This document shows, one piece after another, positions 25,265 to 40,400 of a stretch of DNA of 64,000 nucleotides. The stretch covers positions 5,985,001 to 6,049,000 of the forward strand of contig CM067537.1 of NCBI GenBank assembly GCA_034509925.1. Direction: 5' to 3'. Both the position numbers and the translations under genes were made by a program. A model generated the notes under the pieces. That model worked only from the letters and a program-made list of their open reading frames with translations, had not been told where the DNA came from and made no database searches. The stretch is from Hirudinaria manillensis (Eukaryota > Annelida > Clitellata > Hirudinida > Hirudinidae). The first letter of the stretch is position 1; every line of letters starts with the position of its first letter.

Positions 25265-28200
25265 GACTTTTTTTTCTATAAAATAAAGCTATTTATAACC
25301 ATTAAAATCACATTAATGAACTTATAAGAGTAGAAATATATTTTAATGAGTCACGAAAATTTGTGAATGAAATATTTGTGAATGAGAGTGCAGACACCAC
25401 AATCAATGAATGGTTTTGTGGTCCCCCTTGTAATTAGGCCTGCATGACCGAGCTATGATCGGCCACTTTCATGTATAATTGTGTCCCCTGTTTATGGAGA
25501 GCAGTTCTGTCTGTCTCTCTGTCTGTTGCTCTGTTTTATTTTAGGCCCGTGATGAATCCATTTAGTAATAGACATTTAGTCATACGGCATTCAAATTTGT
25601 TGGGACGGGATAGGATAGCTATCATCATCAAATTCACACGTTCACTGAGTTCTGAGAATGTTTGATCGCGTACGTTTAAGACGAAAATCCACGAGACTTT
25701 CCCAGTAAATGCAGAACAAATAGAAGTGTTTTTATTTCCAAGAGTGGATCTTTCCTGCAAATATTGGCCAACAATCGGAACACGATTCGTGTGTTTGCGT
25801 CCAACAGGTTTTGTTAGGAAACTTGATTTTATTTTGCATCGCCTCCGTGAAGGTGCAAATGATTTTTAATTTTATTCTAATAAAATCATAAATGCTTATC
25901 TGATGCATTGATGCTGTCGATCAATGTAAATATAACGTGAATATTATTCATATTTTTTAATTATTTAAACGATTTTAAATAAAATTATTTGAAATATAAT
26001 ATAATTTTATTTTCATAAATATAAATTCGTGTGAATTGATATTATAATTTTGAAAAAATTAATTTTGTCATCATTTTTATTATAGCAAGAATAATTGTTT
26101 AATTTTTAAAACAAATACATTTAAAAACAAATGCTTTTAATTCTCAGAAACGGCGTTGAAACACGAAAGAGTTCAGAATCCCAAAACGGAAGCCAAAGTC
26201 GAAAGAAGTAATTGGAACTTAATTAATAATATTATTATAATTATAATTATTATATTTAATATTATCATATTAATTATTATTTATCACTATTTATTTGCTA
26301 TTAATTACATTAAATAAATGTTACTCATTATAATATTTTCAATAAATTAAAAAAAAAACTCAATTAAAAATTAAATTAAAGAATATTTCCAAACGAAGAA
26401 CCTAATGTAAATAACAATAATTGTAATAATTACTAAACAAAACATCACTCAGTTCCAATTTATTCTCCCATGTTAAGAATAGTTAAGAATTTTCTGTAAT
26501 TATTATTTCTTCTACTGTAACAATTAACTTTTACATAAAAACAAACAAACGATTGATGGAATTTACAAAAGATATTTATAAAAAAAACCACCAAAATAAC
26601 AAATAATATTTTAAAATATATTAACGACCTCTAACGTAAAATCGAATTTAATACGAACGCGTAGGTGAACAGCATGTAGGAATGTTTGTAATGTTCTTGT
26701 GACAAGTCCTAAGGTATTGTTAGCCATCATTTGAATCTCTTCTTAGACTCTTAGAGACCCTTAGAGCTTTGTTGCTACGATTACTACTACTGCTGCTACA
26801 AATGAATTTCAAAATTTTACAGAAATAATAGTTAGAAATTTAATATATTTATTAAATTATGTTATTAATATTCATTTTATTGTTGTTATTATTATTAATT
26901 ATCAATTCAATATGAAATATTAATTAATTAGTTGCTTAATTAGTTCAATTAATTTCTACATACCTAATAACCTAATACCTAAATTACAACATGCAACAGT
27001 AACTCTTAAGTTACTGCGGTCATGAAGAACACAAGATTGCGATCGCAATAAAAATGTGAAGAACGAAATTATAAAAATTATGTTAATTTGATAAATTTGT
27101 GTTAATAATAATAATAATAATAATAAATTATGTTAATTTTATGTTAATAACCATCAGTCGTTGGTCAAAGCCCTGCAATTGAAAAGGTTGTTGCAAATGT
27201 TCCTCCACCCAACAAAAAACTTCCTTCCAGCAAACCACAGCAACGTAAGATTTTAATTTTAATAAATTAATTTAACAAAAACCATAATTTGTTAATATTA
27301 TTAATAATATTGACGATGACAACGATAAAAAATAATAAAAATAAAAATTCATTTTCTGAATAATGACATAATCACCTGTCGTCGCAGTATCAATTGACAT
27401 CATTTCTGAACCCGCCGATCAAAGAATCGAGGAAAGGACGTCTGCCTTATTTACTTGTGGCGCCAAAACCGTCGGCGTCGGAAAAGACGGAGCCGTCAGG
27501 GGCACTGCACCCATTGAAATCCATCCGGAAATCGAATGGTTTCGAAACTACAAGGAAAAATTCTTCAACGATCCTTCGAGGAAAATCTTCATCAGGGAAT
27601 CAAAGGAAAGTCCCGGCGTTTTGACTTCGGTTTTGAGGTTGGAAGGAGTTGGTTCCGAGAGAAGTGGAATGATCGAATGTCGGGTATGGCTCCGAGTGTG
27701 GGAGCAGAACGAGGAGGGTGCTTGGGTCGATACCGGACGTAAGATCAAGAAGAGCGCAAGTACCCTTCTCAGAGTAAACAAAGGCATAGCAGGTTTGTCG
27801 CGGAACTTCGGGGTACTTAACGTGCACTTAAATGCAATTATTGCACAATTGATCATACATCTGACAATTAACCCATTTCATGAGGATTTTATATCGCAAA
27901 ATGAATTCAAGGTCAAAGTTAAATTGAAGGTCTTCTATTTAAGGATCGAATGGGTTTCCCAGGATCAACATGAATCCACCTGTGGACAACCTAACTGCTC
28001 TTTTGGGAAAACCGTTGGATCTCGTGTGCAATGCCTATGCCAGGACACCTCCGTATGTCAAATGGTTGAAAAGCGGTTTAGAACCAATCAAGGATGAACT
28101 GAGTTCAAGGGTTCACGTTACTTCATCAGGTGATTGATGTGATTGATTGTGTGATCGATGAATCAATCAATATATTTATTTATATCAAAGTATCCACTTG

Positions 28201-31200
28201 CAAAATTAAAATTTGGTTTTTCTGTCATAAGTTCTTGGATTAAAAAATATTTGAAACTCTGGAAAATTTTCAGGCGTTTTGCATTTCCGAGAAATTGTCG
28301 AAGAAGACGAAACATCCTACGAATGCAGGGCTTCAAATTTGGTCGGAACGATCAGCAGAAGCGTCTCGCTGAAAGGTTAAAGGTTCTTGCCGATTGAAAA
28401 TTAATGCATGAATTTGATTCGCACTTTACCCCCTAAGAACCTTCCAAATTGTTTTTGTACGATTTTGTTCCTCAGTGAACCGATAAAGAGCAGTTAATTA
28501 AAAATAATGAGTTAATAAATTATCTCGTTTCCACAGTCACCAGCAATCCCTGTGACTTACAAGAATGCAAGTTCGGATCAACCTGCCAAGTAGACAAAAT
28601 AACGTTCGAAGCGAGCTGCAATTGCGACTATCACTGCCATACCGAAGGACACAAACCAATGTGCAGTGCAGAGGAAGTTACCTTCAACAACATGTGCTTC
28701 TTAAAACTGGCAGAATGTCAGGAACAGAGAGCCATAAAAGTCAAGTCTGAAGGACCGTGCAGTTAGCATTTCATTCGAGACTCAATCGAACTTTATTTTT
28801 AAATCTTTTTACATTAATTATCCGTAAATATGTTTTAGTTATTTTAAATTGCGATGATTAATATTTCATTTTCTCAAATTAAACTCAATTATCGAACTGT
28901 TTTCGCAGAGGCTGACGATCCTTGTGAAAACATGGATTGTCTTTTTGGCTCGAAGTGTTTGATCACCTTCGACGGAAGTCCCACCTGCGAATGTCCTGAC
29001 GAATGCCAGGACGATGGCAGTGGAAAAGTGTGCGGCACGGACGACCAGACGTACGAAAACAGGTGTCAGCTCAAACGCCAATCGTGCATCGAACAGCGAG
29101 AAATATTCGTGAAATTCGACGGACCTTGCGGTAAGCTTTACGGGTTACTACGATGTGTTTCTCTCTATGAATAAATAATAATCTCTTTTGCATATTTCAC
29201 GAATATAATTAGATCCCTGCCAAGGAATCACTTGCTACTACGGATCGAGATGCATCCCGACTTCGCAACATTCTGCTTCCTGTCAATGCACTTTTGACTG
29301 CAGAGCGCCTTGGAAAAACGACAAAGTTTGTGCCACCGACGGCAAGACCTATCTCAACGAATGCGAAATGGAAAAAGTTGGTTGCTTGGAGCAAAGAAGT
29401 CTTGAAGTCCAATTTCAAGGAACTTGCGGTAAAAATCTATTTCAGCCAAGACTGGTATTGATTATAACAAGATTAATCTTTTGTATTTGTCAGTGCTGTA
29501 CACGATGTCATTTTTCTTTGCTTAAATGTGATTTTTAAATACAAATTGTTGTAAAGATGGATTCATCACAAATCCTCATCAGGATCTTTATTTTCCAGAT
29601 CCCTGCGAAGATTTCAAATGTTCCCACGGAGCAGAATGTGTGGCCACAAAGAATGGAAAACCAACCTGCAAATGCATGCATTCATGTGGAACCGATGATG
29701 GAATGAAAGTATGCGGAACCGATGGAAGAACGTACGACAGCGTCTGTCATCTGGAAAAGGCTTCTTGTATCCTCATGGTTGACATCGCTGTTAAATTCCA
29801 AGGAGCGTGTGGTAAATTTTTTGTTTACTATATTTATTTATTACCACATATAAATACTGGGTAATTTAAATATTAGCACACCAGAGTCATGGTTTTCTAA
29901 TGGCATTTATATAATTAATTAATGTCGCTAACCACCATGCATTTTTTAATTAAATTTCTATTATTTCCAGATCCATGCAAAGGAGTACTTTGTAATTACG
30001 GATCCAAATGCATCTTGGATAATAATCGCAATCCAGAATGTGCCTGCCTCCAAATTTGCAAAGAGGAAACTTTTAAAGTGTGTGGAAGCGATGGAAGAAC
30101 CTACAATGGAATGTGTGAGGTGGAAAAAAGTGCATGTGAACAGCAGAAAGACATTAGCATTGAATTCATGGGACCCTGTGGTTAGTATAAACAGCGATTT
30201 TATTAAATTTGTATTAAATATATTTAATTCATTTATTTATTTGAAACGGGTGATAATATCCTCACATACGCTTAATACAAGACGAGTTAGGAACTATTGG
30301 TCAATTGCTGTGGACTTGTTTTATTCTGTTCATTTTAGATCCTTGTGAGGATCACGTGTGCCAATATGGCGGTCAATGTATGATGGACAACTATCGTAGA
30401 CCCATTTGTTCCTGCGAAGAAGTTTGCAGCGACGTAACTGATAACAGAAAGATATGTGGGACCGATGGCTACACGTACAAGAACCTTTGTGAAATGAAGA
30501 AACTGTCATGTGATCAACAACGTGACATAAAAATAAACTACACAGGATCCTGTGGTGAGTCTCAAAACTAGACCGTACTACATAAGAACTAAAAAATATT
30601 TAACTCATTAAAAGTTAAATACTGTAAATACCAATTTCAGATCTCTGTGAAGACCTTGTTTGTGACTTCGGATCAAAATGTGTCGTTGATAATGTCGGTC
30701 ACCACGTTTGCAAATGCACAGAGACTTGTGAAAATGAATTCGATCCTCAGAAAGTTTGTTCCTTCGATGGAGTCACTTACCCCAGTATTTGTGAACTTAA
30801 AAGGGCGTCTTGTGAGGAGCAAAGAGAAATTAATATGGAATTTTTGGGTTCTTGCGGTACGTTTAATCTTTATCCATCTAGTAGCAGCAAAGTAGTTCCA
30901 AGCTAAATATTTGTTTTGGGCATTACAGTGGGCAACCTCTAATACTCCAACATTTCACCTCAAATGGTAAACTTATAGATTCCTCTTACCTCTCCCATTA
31001 TTCAGATCCTTGTGAGGATGTTATCTGCAAATATGGTGCAAAGTGCGGATTAACACCGCAGGGTCATCCGCAGTGTCAATGTTCCACTGCATGCTTTGAC
31101 GAATTATCGATGGAGGAGAAAGTGTGCGGAACAAATGGACAAACATATAAGAGCAGATGCGAACTGGAAAAGGCATCCTGTGAAGAGCAGAGAGAAATAG

Positions 31201-34200
31201 GAGTTGCTTTCACAGGACCCTGTGGTATGTGATCCGTAATGCTTATTAATTTTGTTTCTAATGGTTAAGGCAACTTCTTTTGTTGACGATTTGTAACAAT
31301 AAAACTCCAGACCCTTGTGAGGATCACGTGTGCCACTATGGCAGCCAATGCATGGTGGACAATCTCAACAGACCCATTTGTTCCTGCGATGAGGTATGCA
31401 ACGATATAACAGAACATGGCAGGTTATGTGGAACTGATGGTACCACGTACGAAAATCTTTGTGAGGTGAAGAGGTTGTCCTGTGAACAACAACGAGACAT
31501 AAAAGTTAACTACACAGGATCTTGTAGTGAGTCTTAAAACTAGTTTTTATTATTCAACAGCTGCACGTCCAATTAATAATCAAAAATTCCACACGTCATC
31601 GCCGTCTGACTTTCAGATCTCTGCGACGACCTTGTTTGTGACTTCGGATCAAAATGTATCGTTGATGATGACGGTCACCACGCTTGCAAATGCACAGAGA
31701 CTTGTGAAAATGAATTCGATCCTCAGAAAGTTTGTGGCTACGATGGAGTCACTTACCCCAGCATTTGTGAAATTAAAAGGGCGTCTTGTGAGGAGCAGAA
31801 ACAAATCAAAATCGAATTCATGGGTCCTTGCGGTAATTACAGAAATATTTTATTCCTTACTCTGTTAAAACCACTTTATTTATTCGCTATTCCTTGACTA
31901 AATTGGTTAAAGAATATTTTGTCGCAAATTATTTATGAATAAATCATCAAAGGAACTGAAAACAACTTCTGCTTTAAACAGCTTTTAACTAATTTCATTT
32001 TTAAAAAATTGAAATACACAAGATTACATGAAATACACAAAATGGAACTTGAAAATGGAAAAACTTCTTTTCTAGATCCTTGCGAAGAAATTGAATGTAA
32101 GTTTGGATCCCAATGTTTGGTTGACGGAAGTCGCATGGCAGCATGTTATTGTTCAACACCTTGCAATGCAAGCAACACGGAAAAACTCTGTGGAAGCGAC
32201 GGAATGACTTACGAAAACCTTTGCGAACTGGAAAAGACTTCCTGCAACGAGCAGAGAGATATCCGCATAAGTTCAGTCGGAGCCTGTGGTAAGCAGAAAA
32301 GGAATAACTTATGGTCTTCGACTGAGCCTATTTTGGATTATTATTTGGAGGATTATTAGATACGAAATTCAATTTTTAAATTTGAAAGATTAAAATTCCT
32401 CTATTTTGTAATAATGCGCCTGCTAATCCCTATTCGAAAAATGCTTCAGATTCCTGTGCTGATGTTGTCTGCCATTTCGGTTCTCAATGCCAATCAGACG
32501 ATAACAACCTACCCGCGTGTGTCTGTCCTGATAATTGTGACCGTTCACAAGAAGAGCCAGTTTGTGGTTTAGACGGGAGAACCTACGTCAACATGTGCCT
32601 CATGAAGTTGGCAAGTTGCCAGGAACAACGGAACATCGCCATTGCATTCCAGGGAAGATGTGGTTAGTTTGAATGTAAATTTGGATAATGATTGTTTGTT
32701 TGTTTGTTTTCTTAGATTTTATTGCGACTAATTAATTATTGGCTCAGAGGATTTCATCAGAGCATGAAAGCGGTGAAAGCGTGACCGTAGATATGTTTTC
32801 TAAGCCTGAAGAATTTAGACCGTCGGGGAATGCGCCTGAGTAGTTGCGCTACATAAATGGACGGGGCACTATTGTGTAGTTCCCTCACTCGATTTTGGGA
32901 ATCTTTCTCCATCGTCCAGTTACTCAGCAGATGTCAATATGCAACTCAACAACCATAACAAACATGCTTGTACTGGCTCACACATCCGCTACTCTTACAA
33001 CAATAGGCACTCGAAAAATCGTCTAAATGTGAGAAAATGCAAATGATATCAGGCTTTACATCCAAAAATTGGATGTCATTTAACATTGCTGTTGTGCTCT
33101 CGTGTGCTTTATAATTTATTAATATATTGCAAACGTTATTATGATTTGTTCTTGTTACTTATTATGGATGTCATCTTTTGTTGTTGTTGTTGTTCATTAT
33201 TTAATACCGCTGCATTTAATTTTCTCTTCGTCCTTAATTTGCGACCAACTGAATTCATAATTCACAATAATTCATAACAATTCACTCGCAATGCGACCAA
33301 ATCCCCTTTTGAGCCGCCTTTGTCATTCTGATCGACTTTTACCGATGACGAAGACGATGATAGTGAAGATGATGACGACGACGTCGACGACGATGACGAT
33401 GGTGTCATATAAATTACGTCTATGAGAGAAATGGAAACAGATTTCATTAAATCAAAGATGAAGTTTACCAATTTATTTAAGTTTAACGACCAGTTTACAG
33501 ATAATTCCATTTATTTTTCTATTTTCTGTTGATAAACCTTATACAAAATTGTGCAAGTAGTCATTGGATGAGTCTTTATTTTATTCAGACAAATAAATAA
33601 ATAAATAAATTTTCAACAAAACACAAAAAGCACTTTCGACTCGCAACTTGAGAGACCAATTCGATGGAATCACGTCAACCATCTGCCATTAATTATAATT
33701 GTCGAACATCGATCTATGACGAATCGTTCTTGAGTTAATCAAACTCGGATGACCTTCGAAGGTGTTGGGAACTTTAACATCAACATGTGGATGAATTAAA
33801 TGTTATTATAATTATAAATTAATAAAATTTTAATTAATTTGTCGATCTATGCTTTTGGTTCTTAACATGTCACTTAAATCTCCATGTTTATCATTTCGCC
33901 TCAGAGCGCAACCAAAAAAACTGTCTACATGACTTGGAAGTTTGGATTTGAATAGTTTCAAAAATTTAAGCAGCGGGCTTTACTTCAATAGAGGTGTTTG
34001 TTGATATTTTTTCGATTTTTGTTCTTTTAAGTTTAAAATAAGTTTTTATTTTTATTTTTTTATTATTTCCAGTCATTTTAAGCAGTTATCCAAACAATTT
34101 AACCATCCGAAAACAAAACATGACTGTTATAATATACAATCTCCATAATTTCCAGACCCTTGTGATGGTGTCAATTGTTCACACGGATCCAAATGTTCTC

Positions 34201-37200
34201 CCGACGAAAATGGTATTCCAAGCTGTCAGTGCCAGACGGATTGTGACGAGGGAGGTGGTAACAGGGTATGTGGTAGTGATGGCAGGACTTACGAAGATGT
34301 CTGCGAACTGAACAAGGTGGCCTGTCAACAGAAGAGGAACGTCCAAGTCAAGTTTGAAGGACCATGTGGTACATTAACCATTATATATTTGTACAAAGAA
34401 TTTATGGATTAAAAATATCAGAAAGGAATTAAATTTGATTTAATCTATTAATTCGACTCATTAAATTACCAAGTATTATCATTCAAAATAACTACTTTTA
34501 ATTTTATTATTAAAGATAATGTAATTAAACAACTCATACTACTAAGCAACTTTTCCATTCAGATCCTTGTCTTGAAATGGAATGCCAGGAAAACGAAAAA
34601 TGTCAGATAGATCTGAACAAAGTACCGAGTTGCACGTGTCCGTACGTCTGTCCAACCGACGAGGTCAATCACCAACCAGTCTGTGCCAGCGACGGCATCA
34701 CATATCCCAGTGAATGTGTCATGAAACACGAGTCTTGCCTCACCGGTGATAATTTGTTGGTCATAGCACCAGGGGATTGTACACCTGGTTAGTTCACCAT
34801 TATTCATGACCCAATTATCATTATATGTGTTAATTAATTAACTCATTCATCTATTCATAACTAATAAATATTAATTTATGTACAATAATAATAATAATAA
34901 TAATAATAATAGTAATAATAGTAATGAAAGGTGACTACGAGAAAAATGCAGTATGTCCTTCCGATGAAACATTGGTGGAGTATTGGGAGAAGGTTTTCAC
35001 TCAAGCTTCCAAAACCGACTCCCGGCCATTGGATGAAACGATTGAGCCTATCGATGAAATGGACATTCCAATCACGGTCGATGAAATCATTCACGCGGCA
35101 AAAGGATTGAAAGATTCTGCCCCCGGCTTTGACGGCATGAAAAAAATTGATCTGAACAAAATTGCACCGGAGGACCTGGCGACTCACATGACGCTTTGGT
35201 TATTTACTGGATGCCCTCCCGATGCACTCAGGAAAGGAATTGTCACCTGCATTCCAAAGAAACAAGAAAGTCTGAAGCCAGAGGATTTTAGACCAATTAC
35301 GGTGGGATCAATCATCGGTCGTTTATTTCACCGATTGCTGAGCAAGAGAATGCTCGCACACTGGTCCATCTCAAATCGTCAGAAGGCTTTCAGACACGGT
35401 GATGGCCTGGCGGATAATATATGGCTCGTGAAAGCAATCATACAGAAAAAGAAGGAACAGAAACAGAATCTCAATCTCACGTTCATTGATGTGACCAAAG
35501 CCTTCGATTCGGTTTCACACCAGTCCATTGTAAGAGCGGCTCACAGATTGGGAACTCCTCCTTTTTTGTTGAGATACATTTCAGAGGCCTACCGCGATTG
35601 TTCAGTTCAAATGAAGATTGGAGGCAAATTGAGTCGGGACATACCAGTTAATAGAGGAGTCAGGCAAGGAGATCCAATGTCTCCTCTACTTTTCAACGCG
35701 GTTATCGACATGGTGATGTCAGAAGTAGACCAATCCATCGGTGTGACTGGCGATGTTAGTTCATCAGTCAAATGCAATTATTTGGCGTTCGCAGATGATT
35801 TGATCCTGCTATCCTCTACTGATATTGGAATGAGGATGTTGTTGAAACAAGTCGAGGAATCTCTGGCAAAAGTTGGACTAATTATGAATGCCCAAAAATG
35901 TTCTTCACTGAGAGCGAAAGTGCAAAAGAAAAACAGTCCTTGGATTGTTGACCCGGATTCTTACCTCAGTGTCAGCCAGCTGCCAATCAAGGCAATGAAC
36001 ATTCTCGACACCTACCGATATCTTGGAATTGACATTGGCCCAAAAATGAAATACGCGTCACTAGGCGACAGAATGCATAAATCCTTGCATGCAATATCTA
36101 GAGCTCCTTTAAAGCCAAATCAAAAACTCTACACCCTAAGATCGAACCTTATTCCAAGCCTCGTGCACTATCTTACCTTCAATAAAATCTCTTTGAAATC
36201 TCTAAAGGCTGCAGACACGAAAGTAAGATCTGCCGTCAGGCAATGGCTGCGCCTCCCAAAAGACACGCCGACCGCCTTCTTCCATGCGGGGCTGAAATTT
36301 GGTGGATTGGGACTACTGCAGCTCAGAAAGTGGGTTCCACTCATCAGAACCAGCAGAATGAGATCTATGATGGCTCGCTCGAAAAGCAATGAAGACGAAT
36401 TCTTGCTCGACACTCTAAAGGACAACAGCATCGTCCTTGGAGAACACAGGAAGTTCGGGCAATTAAATTCGGAGTCGTCAGCCAAAAAACGACTTAAGGA
36501 AGAGACTCTCGAGAGCCTTTACAGCTCGGTAGACGGATTTGGACTCCAGTCCTTTTTCCAGGGTGTCGGTATCAGTGAATGGATCGCGGATGGGCGTTCA
36601 AGATTGTTCCCGAGTGACTACTTAAAGTGCTTAAAGGTCAGAGCAGGCGTCCTCCCATGCAATCTCCGGGTTTCCAGATATCATCCAGAGGTAAACACCA
36701 AGTGTGACGCCGGTTGCAGAGTCACCGAGAGCCTGGATCACATTTTCCAGGTTTGTCCAGGAATGGATGTATCGAGACGAGAGAGGCACAACAACCTCGT
36801 CCATCGGCTGGAAACGAAGTTGGCCGAGAAAGGGTACTTCACCAAAATCGAGCCGAGGATACCAGTTGAGGAAGGCATCAGAGTCCCTGACCTAGTCGCG
36901 TGGAGTAAGGACGATTCAATCGTATGCGACGTCACCATTGTCTCTGATACCGCCTCACTGGACGAGGTCCACTCATCCAAGACAGGGAAATATAACTCCA
37001 AAGACATCCACATCTGGATGTCTAACAATAGCCCTGGGGGTGCTATCTCTCCGAAGATCATAGTAACCGCCTTTGTATGCAACTTCAGAGGTGTAATATC
37101 CTCCAGATCTTACTTGTCATGGCGGGGCATCGGTCTGTCCAGAAACGGCATGATGTACCTGGCAACATCGGTTTTGCTGGACACCTACCTTATGTGGAAA

Positions 37201-37434
37201 TTCCATAAGCGCAGAACTCATAAACGTTGGCGCCGGCGAATTGGACTATAGTGATTGATTATGGTTGATGTCGCTTGTTTATAGCGCGGTGTTGTTGGCG
37301 CTGGGGAATGCGGTTGTATGTCCCGGGGTGATCTCGGGCCCGGATGGGGGACAGTGGATGTTAGTTGAGGTGTTTGATGATCGCGTTTGCTGTTGGATGA
37401 TTTTTTTTGGCCGAGAAAATAAAGGAAAAAAAAA

Positions 37435-37467
<33 letters not shown>

Positions 37468-40400
37468 ATAATAATAACAATAATAATAATAATAATAACG
37501 ATAATACAGAAAACAACCTGTGCATGGCTGGCGCTTGTGACTCACACAGTAAATGCCAAGTGGACATGAGTGGAACTCCGAGGTGTTTCTGTCCATTTTC
37601 CTGCGAATTGAACTTCAAACCCGTTTGTGGAAGCGATGGAAAGACCTACGAAAATGAATGCAACCTGGAAAGGGAGGCGTGCATCGGTGGAGTGAAGGTC
37701 GACAAACTCTATGACGGAGCGTGTGGTTGGTTGTCGTTGTTGTTGTTGTTGTTATTGTTGTTGATGGTGCTATTTGAGTTGATTGCAAACTATTGCATTG
37801 ACGGATTGAATTTAAGTTGAAAGAAATTAATGACATAATCATTATTAACTTGTTAAACTTTTACGTGGTGTAGTTTAAACTATTATCCGTTAAAAGATAA
37901 CATAAATCAATTTATTTAATGACATTAATTAACTCATTCATTCATTCATTACATTTGAACTCCAAACAGATGTTGAAAGTGCTTATACCTGCCGAAATGT
38001 TACTTGTGATGAAGACGAAATCTGTGTACTCAAGTTCGGTTACAAACCAGAATGTCAATGTAGAACGTGTACTCAGGAATTCAAACCAGTTAGGACGTCT
38101 TGCTGTTGTTGTTGTTTTTGTTGAAGCTGTTGTTGTTGTTTCGTCGTTGTTGCTGTTGTTGTTTTTGTTGGTGGTGGTTACTTCTGGATAATGTTGCTGA
38201 GTCATCGATAAAGTCGTGGGGTTGCAATATCGATGAGGGTTTAGTGATAGGATGTGATACTCAGTACAACATTGTTACGCCATGAGGTCTGCATTTCAAG
38301 AACATATTCTGTCTACGAGGTCACATCCAGTAATTCGGGTTCAATTTGAAAAGTAAATATAAAACCTAGGGCATTACATCATGCATATATAAATTATCTC
38401 ATGAATATGTTAATGCATGCTATAGGCTACTTACAAATAAATTAGCTGCTAAATATGTTAATGCAGGTTTGTGGAAGTGGAATGAAAACATTCACGAACT
38501 TATGTCACCTGCGGAGACACAACTGCCTCGAAAAATCCGACGTTGAAATTTTGCACGAAGGGCGATGCGGTAAATGAATTATTCATTCGTTCAAACAAGG
38601 TCTAATCAAAGCAAGAACCAATCAATATGCTAATCAGTCCTAACTAATTAATTATTCATTAACCAATAAAGGCCATATCGAATATAAGTAATACATAAGC
38701 TTTTTTAAAATAGAGGTGATGAATTTTAATGACTTTTTAGAAGATCTCATTTACTTTTTAGATCTCATTTAATGAACACGTGAATATGTAAAAGGCATGA
38801 ATATGAATGAGGAAGTGAATTTGTTTGTAAATAAATTCAGATTTATGCAAGGACGTTCAGTGCGAATTTCACGGCGTCTGCAACTCGACAACAGGTGCTT
38901 GTGAATGCCTTTGTGACTCTCAGGTTGGGGTCAAGTATTTGATAATAATAGATTTATTATTTTAATAATAGATTTATTATTTTATTAGATTTAAAATAAA
39001 TTTAATCGATTATAAATCTATTAGTTTTCGTGATAAATTACCGGTTGTAATTATTATTATTATTATATAATTTACTTTATGTGGCAAATTTTCTATTTTT
39101 AATGTGGTATTTAGAAATTGTTTATTAATGTCTTACAACTTGTTGATGTTGATCTTGTTGTTGTTGTTGTTGTTGCAGGACACCGTGGAAGTTTGTGCCA
39201 GCAATGGAATGACGTATCCAAGCGAATGTTACGTCAACATGATGTCATGCCACTCAAGGACTGAACTCCACGTCATACATGTTGGAAGCTGCGGTTGGTA
39301 AAGGAGTGAATGAGTGAGTGAGTGAGCGAGTGCGATGGATGGGTGGAGAAATGCGAGAGTGAGTGAATTATATTCTTATGAATTATGGAAGCATTTTGAA
39401 CTTCATATACAGATCGGTGCATCGGAGTGAATTGTTACTACGGCGCTGAATGTGAAAATGGAATCTGCAGTTGCAAAGACGACTGTCTCTCTGAAGGAGA
39501 CGAAGAAGAAGGAGATGAAGTTTGTGGTACGGACGGACAGACCTACAGAAGCGAATGTCACCTCACGTTGACTTCGTGCCAAAGGCAGTCCGACATTCAA
39601 GTCCTTCACGTGGGATCATGCCTGGAAAGGGTTGAGATCAAACCCACCAAAGATTTAGGAGGCAGTGGGAATGGTGGTGATGATGATGGCGATGAAGACG
39701 TTGATGATGACGACGATTATGATAACGTCAGCACGGATGATGGTTTGGTGGGAGCGACAAATGATCCACAAGAAGAGGATGGAGAGGAAGGAAGTGGATT
39801 TGAGTCAAGTGGCACTTGGACAGGCGTCACGGATCATCCATTGGTCACAGAAATTCCTGACAAGGACGATTCCAGCGCCGAAAGTTCCGGAAGTAGGAAA
39901 AACTAGAACTTGTTGAATTCCTAACTTCAGTGGCTTTATGGATGGATGGATTGATTAACGGATGGATGGAGAGATGGACGGATACATGGATGGACTGACT
40001 GATGCCTAGATGGATGTCATGTTTTTGTTTTGTATAATCACTTCATTAAAAATTTAGCGTTGCAGAAATAAATTGATTTGTTGTTCTGAAATAATAATTT
40101 ATTTAATGCAGATATTTATGAAGGTGTTGACAGAATAAGGAGAGAAATATGCACAGAAGAAAACTGCAACTTTGGCGGAAGATGCGAATGGAACTTGGCT
40201 GGTCAACAGTTTTGTAACTGTCAGTTTAAATGTAGTGCCATCAGGTGAGCCAAACGGATTTGAATTCTGCAACCATATATCTATCAGAATGATTTAATAT
40301 CTTTTATTGGCTAATAGTAAATAAATAATAAATATTAATTAATAATTATTTAATCAATTCTTTAAATTCAAGGGCTCCTGTGTGTGGATCAGACGGCAAA

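Noticed and set aside
34924-37251. Sense RT frame as part of the host gene
   Set aside because: It is a complete RT-knuckle-endonuclease frame with its own poly(A) tail, bounded by AAT repeats and lying between two phase-1 exon boundaries, so it is an intronic insertion.
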